A stretch of DNA of 64,000 nucleotides, taken from assembly GCF_000737845.1 (NCBI RefSeq), contig NZ_ATLK01000001.1, positions 1-64,000 on the forward strand, written 5' to 3'. Source of the DNA: Bifidobacterium bombi DSM 19703. Lineage in GTDB: Bacteria > Actinomycetota > Actinomycetes > Actinomycetales > Bifidobacteriaceae. The position numbers were made by a program, and so were the translations under genes. Below, one piece after another: positions 1 to 7,094 of the stretch (position 1 is its first letter; every line of letters begins with the position of its first letter). Under the pieces are notes generated by a model that saw only the letters and a program-made list of their open reading frames with translations, had not been told where the DNA came from and did not search any database.

Positions 1-244
1 CGTGCAGTTGCACATGCACTGCTTTCACGTCATGGCCGCGCGCCGCGTACGCGGCGGCCTGCCTGCGCAGGTCGGCGTCCAGCTTGGCCATTGACTGGCA
101 CGCCGTGGCGAGCATCGGCAGGTGTCCGGCGAACGTGTCGGGCACCGGCGAGCCTGCCGACCTGGACAGCCCGCCGGAGGCGTGCATAAACGCATTGGCG
201 TGCGCTGTCGCGTCACTCTCGTTGCTTCTAATCGTCGTCCCCAT
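1..244 (-). CDS. Partial small protein resembling type VII secretion effectors (SACOL2603/TIGR04197-like); 3' end beyond the window
   Basis: An open frame starts at the ATG whose first base is 244 and runs off the left edge without a stop, giving 81 residues. The start reads MGTTIRSNESDATAHANAF and is followed by an Ala-rich, probably helical stretch (LATACQSMAKLDADLRRQAAAY). The pattern of a short N-terminal Ser/Asn patch, helix, loop and second helix recalls small WXG100-superfamily proteins of the SACOL2603/TIGR04197 type, which are substrates of type VII secretion. That match is by recall of the family pattern only. Codon use is GC-rich at third positions, unlike the AT-rich DNA that follows. 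The overlapping frames in this stretch look like shadows. Confidence 0.45.
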   Translation of the reverse strand, partial: MGTTIRSNESDATAHANAFMHASGGLSRSAGSPVPDTFAGHLPMLATACQSMAKLDADLRRQAAAYAARGHDVKAVHVQLH

Positions 245-315
245 GCCATTCAGACTAATAGAGTTTTTGTGTCGAAAACGTGAAAACAAACGAGTGAGCA
301 TGGGCTATGATGTGA

Positions 316-633
316 ATGCAATACAAGATAGCCGGCATTGGACGCCGCCCCTCCGACGACGAGCTGGAGGCGTCGGGGTCAGTGTGGTGTCGCACGCAAG
401 CACGGCTCCAGACGCCGCACAAGAGCGCATGGGGAGCAGGGAAGGCCGAGACCTTTACGGGAGAAGGCGGTGCAACGCGAGATGAACAAGCTGCTCATGG
501 AGGCGGCGGCGCCGACGACATCTACGAAGTCATGCGCATCCTAACCAAAAGTGCACACGAGACGGGCGAACGAGGAGCCCGAAGAACCAAAACTGAAAAC
601 CAGGACAACACGAACCATAGCAATGATGACTGA
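316..633 (+). CDS. Doubtful small hypothetical protein (105 aa)
   Basis: An open frame of 105 residues begins MQYKIAGIGRRPSDDELEAS. No Shine-Dalgarno sequence precedes it, but a -10-like TATGAT at 306-311 ends four bases before the ATG, so a leaderless transcript is conceivable. The middle contains a plausible helical stretch (ADDIYEVMRILTKSA) and the end is hydrophilic and Asn/Asp-rich. I recognise no family. All three frames here are open for a while because the DNA is GC-rich, so this could equally be a fragment or non-coding. It lies divergent from the type VII effector-like gene. Confidence 0.22.
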   Translation: MQYKIAGIGRRPSDDELEASGSVWCRTQARLQTPHKSAWGAGKAETFTGEGGATRDEQAAHGGGGADDIYEVMRILTKSAHETGERGARRTKTENQDNTNHSNDD

Positions 634-659
634 CCACCAAACACCAACGACCATATGAG

Positions 660-668
660 TTATCCACA
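660..668 (+). other. Isolated perfect DnaA-box-like 9-mer
   Basis: The sequence TTATCCACA matches the DnaA box consensus exactly. No second box is obvious nearby, so this is not evidence of an origin. It could be a remnant of integrated plasmid DNA, given the decayed HTH fragments that follow, or chance. Confidence 0.25.
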
Positions 669-695
669 ACCAAAAAGCTTCAGTGACATGTTATA

Positions 696-719
696 AAAAC
701 AGTCTTTTCAATCTGTTTT
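696..719. terminator. Hairpin with A/T-rich arms, possible bidirectional terminator
   Basis: AAAACAG (696-702) and CTGTTTT (713-719) are perfect inverted repeats around a 10-base loop. The arms themselves supply a T run in either direction. The nearest gene on the plus strand is the doubtful reading frame ending at 633. Confidence 0.35.
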
Positions 720-848
720 AGCACATGCAGCTGATGATTTTCGATTGTGAGTAATTCACGAGATCGTCAGTGTATTTCCTGTTGCTGGTTGATGGTTGCT
801 GGTTTCCCACTGTAGCCTTGGGGTTTGTTCGGGTGTGGTCTCTTTACC

Positions 849-971
849 TTATCTGTGTCGCCGTACTTTGTAGATGGTGGGCCTGTTGACACCGACGTCG
901 CGTGCAGCCGTGGTGGGCGAGACACCGGGGTGAGCGTCTAGGTAGTCGCACACCATCCGTTCCTTCGAGGA
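849..971 (-). pseudogene. Helix-turn-helix fragment, copy 1 (truncated regulator, transposase or replication protein)
   Basis: The last 40 residues of the minus-strand frame, ending at the stop at 849, contain a clear helix-turn-helix pattern: ERMVCDYLDAHPGVSPTTA followed by RDVGVNRPTIYKV. Upstream of base 971 the frame becomes Arg/Cys/His-rich and loses any protein-like character, so the N-terminal part of the parent gene appears to be missing. Such HTH segments end DNA-binding parts of plasmid replication proteins, transposases and small regulators; the sequence does not discriminate. A second decayed copy lies in opposite orientation at 1090-1196. Confidence 0.4.
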
Positions 972-1089
972 CCGTCGGTTGATGCAACTACAGAAAACAA
1001 GTCGTCTACTTGGCACGTGCCCGTGCCGCGCAGAACATCGATGGGTCCGAAGGCACCAGGGTCGGCCAGTGGCGGCAGGGCCAAGGGGT

Positions 1090-1196
1090 GACGGTCTGAG
1101 ACTATGTGTAGGACAACCCCGATGTGTCAACGATACAAATCGCAAGAGCTGGGGAGTCAGCCAGCCAATTATCTACCGGTATTCCAAGGTGTTCAG
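1090..1196 (+). pseudogene. Helix-turn-helix fragment, copy 2 (stops and frameshift)
   Basis: Reading through two stop codons and one frame change, the plus strand gives V-stop-DYV-stop-DNPDVSTIQIARA, then GVSQPIIYRYSKV in the next frame. This lines up with the minus-strand fragment at 849-971: DYLDAHPGVSPTTAARDVGVNRPTIYKV. Matching positions include the D-Y, the P-x-V-S, the A-R and the x-P-x-I-Y cores. This is therefore a second, more decayed copy of the same helix-turn-helix element, on the other strand. Confidence 0.4.
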
Positions 1197-1386
1197 AATA
1201 GGTGTAACTCGTTGTTTTCGAATACGGTTGCTCGGGGAACTCCGTGTGTGCTGATTCTCTGTTTCATTTTTACATGTTTGTTGATTTTTTGAAAATGGTG
1301 TTGCGTCGGGTTTAAACCTGCATATTGAATAGATGAAGGTATCCGTTCACTATAAAGTTTGCTTTTGTTTCAGGGGAGAAAGAAAA

Positions 1387-1911
1387 ATGAAATCTGGCGG
1401 TAGCTGGGTTCCTATTGCTTTTCAATACAGATTGATTGGCAGGCTGACGATGGGTGTCGTATAGGGTATTGCGGAGGTAATGGTACTTATCCTGTTTGTA
1501 AAGTGCAGTAGGCTCGATTGCTCCATTGATGCATTAATACTATTGGCCATGGGAAGCAACGCTATCGCATGTATACCACAAGTTTGGCTTAATGACTATT
1601 CCGCAATGTACAACATGTACAACATACGGACTATCCAGATGGTTGGTTTTGGTGGTTTTGGAAACGGTTATTTTCGCAATCGTCGCTTTCACCGTATCAA
1701 TGTTGTTTTTGCGTCAGAATTTGGCGCTTACGTTTGTGGTGACTCTATCGATGCGGTGTTTGGTATCTGGTTGAAGCCGAAAAATTTGGCACAATAGGAG
1801 AAGCGGCAGGCCATTGCGATGAATCTGTTTAAGTAGTCTTTGAAAGATGAACAAGCAGAGGATCATGTACGAGCTTACGAAAGGATGAACAAACGGCTTG
1901 ATAGTCAATAG
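1387..1911 (+). pseudogene. Decayed membrane-protein gene with in-frame stops and frameshifts
   Basis: A good ribosome binding site (GGGGAGAAAG, about 1373-1382) precedes an ATG at 1387 that opens MKSGGSWVPIAFQYRLIGRLT. The frame is cut by TAG at 1462. It continues as LILLAMGSNAIACIPQVW, and coding character then moves one frame over (a hydrophobic run from about 1630 to 1770, with segments such as RWLVLVVLETVIFAIVAFTV). It then returns to the first frame as WLKPKNLAQ, TAG (1795), EKRQAIAMNLFK, TAG (1834), SLKDEQAEDHVRAYERMNKR, ending at TAG 1909-1911. The reconstructed product is a roughly 170-residue protein with two or three membrane segments and a charged cytoplasmic tail. I do not recognise the family. 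The gene is AT-richer than its neighbours. Confidence 0.5.
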
Positions 1912-2393
1912 ACGTCATGGAGTTGGTAAGCTGCATTTCAATCAGGAAAAGGATGATCGAAATCCGTCATAAAGGTTGTTCTCATTGCCACTGATTAGGC
2001 AGTTGATTGTTACCGTTCTGTATGGTATTCCCGACTATTGTGGCTTTGCTTGGTCTCCAACGACCCCGTTCTGTGCTCGGCCCCGCTTGGGCGAGGTACG
2101 TACGCCATCCACCGCCAGGTATCCGGCCTTTTCCTTTGACACTGACGTCACTTCATGTTCAACGGTATTGTAGGGGACTTTTGATTTTCCTTTGTGCCGC
2201 CGCTTCGATGGCGGTCCGGTTCATGTCGTTTTAGGCTGGGGAGTGTTTTGTGGTCGAGGTGTGTTGGGGTGTTTCGGCTGCTGTTGGTGGGTCGTCCTTG
2301 TATGGGAGTTTGCATATTGGCATCCGTCCGTGGTGACGGTGTTGTTTTGGTATGATGGCTTTGATTGACGAGGTTGTTTCAGGAGGAGAGTCG
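1912..2393. other. Gene-free stretch, possible remnants only
   Basis: No frame here has a convincing start, ribosome site and protein-like composition together. The minus strand between about 2040 and 2155 is briefly protein-like (VTSVSKEKAGYLAVDGVRT), but stops flank it. The 3' end of the stretch is the lemA leader, with a -10-like TATGAT at 2351-2356. Confidence 0.4.
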
Positions 2394-2966
2394 ATGATGG
2401 GTGTAGGGGCTGTCGTGCTGGTGGTGCTGGTCGTCATCGTTCTTGTGTGGGCCATTGGCGTTTATAACGGTTTGGTGACGCTGCGCAATCGCGTGGGCAA
2501 CGGATGGGCCCGGATTGGTGTGCTGCTCAGGCAGCGTGCCGATCTTGTGCCGAATCTTGTTCAGATCGTGAAGGGCTATGCGGCGCATGAGTCAATCGTG
2601 TTGGAAACCGTCACGGCCGCTCGTGCCAAGGCGGTGGCTTCGGCGAATGACGCGAACGCCGGAGCGGCGGACTGTGTTCAGGCTGAAAACGGGCTCACTG
2701 GGGCGTTGATGGACCTGACGGCCACCGCGGAGGCTTACCCCGTTCTCAAGGCGAGCCGGAACTTCCTTGACGTGCAGGGCCGGCTTGCGCGGCTGGGGCG
2801 GGGAATCGCCTACGCGCGTCAGTTCTATAACGATACGGTGCTCAGGTACGATACCGAGATCGGGAAGGTGCCGGGCAATATCATGGCTTCGGTGTTCCGT
2901 TTCGCTCATGAACAGTACTTCCACGTCGACGATGAAAGCCGCCAAAACGTGCATGTTGAGTTCTGA
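2394..2966 (+). CDS. lemA: LemA family membrane protein
   Basis: This is a 190-residue protein with an N-terminal membrane anchor (about residues 3-21, VGAVVLVVLVVIVLVWAIGV). The LemA helical-bundle pattern follows: YNGLVTLRNRVGNGWARI, then LLRQRADLVPNLVQIVKGYA with the conserved RxDLVPNLV signature, and a long helical stretch ending FNDTVLRYDTEIGKVPGN-like. LemA proteins are exported or membrane-anchored helical proteins of uncertain function. The start at 2394 is chosen over 2352 because AGGAGGAG (2381-2388) sits five bases upstream. It is followed about 110 bases later by a DUF2207 protein, a pairing common in Gram-positive genomes. Confidence 0.93.
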   Translation: MMGVGAVVLVVLVVIVLVWAIGVYNGLVTLRNRVGNGWARIGVLLRQRADLVPNLVQIVKGYAAHESIVLETVTAARAKAVASANDANAGAADCVQAENGLTGALMDLTATAEAYPVLKASRNFLDVQGRLARLGRGIAYARQFYNDTVLRYDTEIGKVPGNIMASVFRFAHEQYFHVDDESRQNVHVEF

Positions 2967-3076
2967 CGATGGTCAGGTGGCGAAACTGGGCCAAGCAAGT
3001 GAAATGCAGGCGAGCACAAATATCGACGGCGCCTGCGAATGGAAACTTGTGGTAGTTGTGGAGGGGTATGGGAGAC

Positions 3077-5554
3077 ATGAAAAAATCGAAGAAGACTTGG
3101 TTTGGCCTTTGGCTCGATAAGCCTCGGATTGCCATGAGCAGGCGCCGATTCGAAGGTGCGCTAGCCGTGGGTTTGTCAGTTGGGCTGCTGATCTTTGGCT
3201 GTTTTGCTATTATAGATTTCAAGGTCTTTGTTCCCCCGCCAGTGAGCTACAACTCCCTTGACTATGATGTGAAGGTACTTGAGAACGGCGATATGCGTGT
3301 CGTGGAGCATGTGGACGTCAGGTTGGGGCAAAATACTGAGCACAATGTAACTGAGCCGTGGCATCATCTGAATCAGAGTTTCAAGCTTGATGCCGGCAGC
3401 CTCATGGCCATAAACGATGTGACGGTCACCAATGCCACCACCAAAAAACGCTATACCGAAAAGGGAATGCCGGATCCGAACGAGTACATGGATGATCGGA
3501 TATGGGATGCGGACTATGCGGGCCACTGGTACCTTGTCGATACCACGTTAACGGACGCACCTTATGACCCTGCCCAAGTAAGACTCATCGACAGGGGCAC
3601 GGATACGATGGGGTTAACAACCAAAACCAAGGGGGCCGCCGGCGTGGAACCGACGGATGGTGCGCTGACCGGAAGTGGGCAGCAAAGTTGGAATCCTGAT
3701 TATTTGAATGCCTTGAATCATCCAGGGTACAGAGATGCCAATGGAACGACACAGTCCGAGCATCAACGTTCCGAAATCTCCCGTCCACGTGATAATGCCA
3801 CTGTGGATTTGGTGCTGAATATCCCGACTACCATGACCGCCGATAGTATGAAATTCGATATCGCCATGACTTTCAAAGGCGTGTGCACGGCCAGTCCCGA
3901 TGTCGCTTATCTTAAATGGGAGCCGGTCGGAGACGGTAATACGGCTCCCATCAAGAAGGTCAACGCTACGGTGAAGATGCCTCCAGGTGTTACTTCCAAG
4001 GATTCTTGGGCTTGGTTACATTATGACGGTCCCTCGCGGATCAGGCAGGATCCAGACGGTACGGTGCATTTCAGCGCAGAAAACATTCATGGGAAGAGGC
4101 ACCTTGACTTCGTGGGTATGTTTTCGGGTGATTATTCGAAGGATATGGCCCGCACAGGAGTTGACTTGGCGAAGCAACGCATCATGGACGACGAAAGAGG
4201 CGAGCAAAGGCAGTACCAGCAAGTCGTAAGAATGCGGCTCTTCCCCTTCATTGGCATCCTCCTTTTGAGTGTGTTGTTGGCCATGGCCGACTTGGTTATA
4301 TCCGTGCGGGGAAACGTGAGGATGAAATTCCCTGATGATCTCGACTATTGGAGGGATATACCAGACATCAGCCCATCAGCGGCGGCGCGGCTGTTTGAAG
4401 TGCTTTCCTCGGACGGTGCAGGTGGGGTGCCTTTGGAATTCAAGCAGATGTCGGCAACCCTCATGTCGTTGATACAAAAGAAGGCCGTCGCTATTCATCC
4501 AGGAAAGGCCGAGCGCTACAAAGGCGTCGATTTGGTTTCAATAAGCCCTGCTGGGGCAGAGGTTTGGATACGTGACCATAAAACTGATTTCGATGATTCA
4601 GACAAAAGCGACTTCACGTTGACCCTTCTTCCTGTATGTGAAAGCCACAGATCATCCTTGCACCTGTACGAAAGCGAAGAGGCTTTGCTCGAATTGTTCA
4701 TGGATGTCGAGGGTCGTCACTTGCCGGTTTCATTCGACCTTGCGCAGTTCAACTCCGACCTGAAGGCGAACCCCAAGGCGAATTTATTGGTGCGTAAATA
4801 CAAGATGTCCATTTACAATGAGTACACTGCGTTGAATCTGTCGAAGCCATGTGGCCGAGGCGTGTTCGCGCTCACCACCCTTGCGTTCTTTGCCGCTTTC
4901 GCTATCGTCATGGTGTACAACACGGTATTCGAATACACCGCCCCGCTTTTCGGTGCGATGTGCACCTCCCTGGTCATAAGCCTGGCGGTTTTCGCCAAAG
5001 CATTCTCCATGGAATTCAAGCTTACTGACGCTGGTCATATGCAAGCGGTGAAAGTGCTGGGTTTGGTTCGATACCTTAATGACTTCAGTGACTTCACCGA
5101 TCTTGACGTACCTGATATGGTACTCTGGGGTGATTATCTGGTCTATGCCACGGCGTTCGGCATTTCTGACAAAGCCGTGCTTCTGCTCTCTAAGGTCAAC
5201 TCGATCGTCGGTGCCGCAAAAAATATGAATGCGGCTCCACTTTCCCCGTTGTATGGGATGCTCTCACATGCCGCTTTGGTTGATTCCAATTCGGCGAACG
5301 CCTCGAATCCATGGTCAGTCGCCACAGCGGGTTCGAGTGTGGCGCACGCAGGTGGCTCCCTGCTGTCGGCTATGGGGACGCAACTTTCCACAGGCTTCGG
5401 TGTGCTATGGCAGTCCGTTTCCGCTGCTTCGTCACCTGAAAGCGGCGGTGCCTCGGGAGGTTTCTTCTCTGGTGGCTCCGGTGGTGGTTTTTCCGGTGTC
5501 GGTTTCGGTGGCTCCGGAGGCGGTTCAGGCGGTAGTGCGTTCGGTGCCAGTTGA
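3077..5554 (+). CDS. DUF2207 family membrane protein with Gly-rich C-terminus
   Basis: The protein has about 825 residues. A membrane segment near residues 24-45 is followed by a large extracytoplasmic domain (about 46-384) that opens with YDVKVLENGDMRVVEHVDV, the typical DUF2207 beginning. A second segment lies at about 387-409 (FIGILLLSVLLAMADLVI), then a cytoplasmic domain, two close membrane segments at about 593-645, and a final 35-residue Gly/Ser-rich tail. Partnering with LemA suggests a shared envelope role, but no biochemical function is established for the family. ATG at 3077 is preferred (GAGGGG ten bases upstream); ATG 3068 and TTG 3056 are alternatives. The Gly-rich tail is common in this family. 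Confidence 0.88.
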   Translation: MKKSKKTWFGLWLDKPRIAMSRRRFEGALAVGLSVGLLIFGCFAIIDFKVFVPPPVSYNSLDYDVKVLENGDMRVVEHVDVRLGQNTEHNVTEPWHHLNQSFKLDAGSLMAINDVTVTNATTKKRYTEKGMPDPNEYMDDRIWDADYAGHWYLVDTTLTDAPYDPAQVRLIDRGTDTMGLTTKTKGAAGVEPTDGALTGSGQQSWNPDYLNALNHPGYRDANGTTQSEHQRSEISRPRDNATVDLVLNIPTTMTADSMKFDIAMTFKGVCTASPDVAYLKWEPVGDGNTAPIKKVNATVKMPPGVTSKDSWAWLHYDGPSRIRQDPDGTVHFSAENIHGKRHLDFVGMFSGDYSKDMARTGVDLAKQRIMDDERGEQRQYQQVVRMRLFPFIGILLLSVLLAMADLVISVRGNVRMKFPDDLDYWRDIPDISPSAAARLFEVLSSDGAGGVPLEFKQMSATLMSLIQKKAVAIHPGKAERYKGVDLVSISPAGAEVWIRDHKTDFDDSDKSDFTLTLLPVCESHRSSLHLYESEEALLELFMDVEGRHLPVSFDLAQFNSDLKANPKANLLVRKYKMSIYNEYTALNLSKPCGRGVFALTTLAFFAAFAIVMVYNTVFEYTAPLFGAMCTSLVISLAVFAKAFSMEFKLTDAGHMQAVKVLGLVRYLNDFSDFTDLDVPDMVLWGDYLVYATAFGISDKAVLLLSKVNSIVGAAKNMNAAPLSPLYGMLSHAALVDSNSANASNPWSVATAGSSVAHAGGSLLSAMGTQLSTGFGVLWQSVSAASSPESGGASGGFFSGGSGGGFSGVGFGGSGGGSGGSAFGAS

Positions 5555-5736
5555 GCGTTCGTCGCTGGCTAGATGACTATGATTTACCCGCATATGACTC
5601 AGTCGTTCCTATCGTGCATGACGGTAGTACACGGCTCTTCCTTGTCTGCGCAATGTCATAGACTGATACGTTGCTGTAACCATCCGAATTGGGTTCGGAT
5701 AGTGTGTGTCGGCATCCTATGCGGTGTCCGACGGAA

Positions 5737-5770
5737 GATAATTTCAAACGGGATAATTTCATATAGGAGG
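5737..5770 (+). promoter_or_regulatory. Direct repeat and ribosome site in the nusA leader
   Basis: GATAATTTCA occurs at 5737-5746 and again at 5752-5761. The second copy ends just before AGGAGG (5765-5770), the ribosome binding site of nusA. Each copy contains a -10-like GATAAT, so the two may be alternative promoters; this is inference. Confidence 0.35.
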
Positions 5771-5781
5771 TCTCGGCGACC

Positions 5782-6858
5782 ATGGAACTGGACCTGACAG
5801 GTATTCATCAACTCGCGGCGGAGCAGGGCATCGACTCTGCGACGCTTGACGACGCATTGACCGAGGCGCTGCTGCTTGCGTACAGCAAAACGCTTCACGC
5901 ATCACCACATGCGCGTGTGGAACTTGACGAACGCGCTGGAACTTTCACGATCTGGGCCAGGGACGAAAAGCCGGTGGCTCCAACCGAAGACAATCCACAT
6001 CCACGCCCTGAACTGGGTGAAGAGTATGACGACACCCCCGATGATTTCGGGCGTCTTGCCGCTTCCACCGCGCGCCAGGTCATACGTCAGCTTTTCCGAG
6101 ACGCCGAAGACGAGAGGGTACTAGGGGCTTTCGCGGGGCAAAAGGGCAACCTGATCACTGGAGTGGTGCAGCAGGACAGCAAGGACTCCGACAACGTCCA
6201 TGTAGCGGTTGGTGATGTAGAGGCTATTCTTCCTCGGCGTGAGCAGGTTCCCGGTGAGCGATACCGGCACGGGGAGCGGTTGCGTGTGTACGTCGTCACC
6301 GTGAGCCGTGGACTCAAGGGGCCTGAGATTGTGGTTTCGCGATCACATCCTGAACTGGTGCGCAAACTGTTCGAACGTGAAGTGCCGGAGCTTGTCTCCG
6401 GTGCGGTTTCCATCATGGCGATAGCGCGGGAAGCGGGCGCGCGAACGAAGATTGCGGTGCGTGCTAACACTGAAGGAGTTAATCCCAAGGGCGCGCTGAT
6501 CGGCCCCGGCGGTACCCGTGTGCGTGCCGTCATGGAGAACCTTGGTTCCGAAAAGATCGACATCGTGGATTGGTCGAAGGATCCCGCGAAATTCGTGGCC
6601 GCGGCCCTGTCTCCGGCCGTCGCCACGGGTGTTGACATCGTCAGCGAGAAGAACAAAACCGCCGTTGCGTACATTCACGACGACCAGCTGTCCTTGGCCA
6701 TCGGCAAAGAAGGGCAGAACGCACGTCTTGCGGCGAAGCTCACCGGCTGGAAAATAGGCATCGAAAGCTCGCAGACCCATGATGCGAAGGTCAAGGCCGA
6801 AAAGGCACAGGTCTCCATCGCCGAGCAGACGCAAGATTCAGCAGTCGACCAGGGTTAG
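5782..6858 (+). CDS. nusA: Transcription termination/antitermination factor NusA
   Basis: This 358-residue protein binds RNA polymerase and the nascent transcript and modulates pausing, termination and antitermination. An N-terminal domain (1-110) is followed by an S1 domain (about 115-185, with GVVQQDSKDSDNVHV and EAILPRREQVPGERY). KH1 follows around the GPGGTRVRAV motif (about 240-260) and KH2 around IGKEGQNARLAAKLTGW (about 305-322). The length is normal for actinobacterial NusA, which lacks the C-terminal acidic repeats of E. coli. The start is supported by AGGAGG at 5765. It is followed by infB, rbfA and truB. No rimP is seen upstream and no ylxR lies between nusA and infB, both common neighbours elsewhere. 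Confidence 0.97.
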   Translation: MELDLTGIHQLAAEQGIDSATLDDALTEALLLAYSKTLHASPHARVELDERAGTFTIWARDEKPVAPTEDNPHPRPELGEEYDDTPDDFGRLAASTARQVIRQLFRDAEDERVLGAFAGQKGNLITGVVQQDSKDSDNVHVAVGDVEAILPRREQVPGERYRHGERLRVYVVTVSRGLKGPEIVVSRSHPELVRKLFEREVPELVSGAVSIMAIAREAGARTKIAVRANTEGVNPKGALIGPGGTRVRAVMENLGSEKIDIVDWSKDPAKFVAAALSPAVATGVDIVSEKNKTAVAYIHDDQLSLAIGKEGQNARLAAKLTGWKIGIESSQTHDAKVKAEKAQVSIAEQTQDSAVDQG

Positions 6859-7094
6859 GTCGAGGACTGGCCAAGTGCTTTGATCATGTCGCTTCCTGAT
6901 GAGGAATTGCATCACGGTCAATCCACAGCCACGAGTATGCTTGATATGGGAATCCGGAAGTGGGCGTAATGTGCGCCTGCAACGGCAGAGACGAGGTAAC
7001 ACGATCATGGTCGCACGATGAGTCAGAGTAAGCTCGCCGTCATCGAATATTGACCGCGTATGTACGCGCGGCCATCAGATTGAGGAGAAACTGA

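Noticed and set aside
660..668. Origin of replication at the DnaA box
   Set aside because: A single box without neighbours, dnaA/dnaN or an AT-rich unwinding element does not support an origin.
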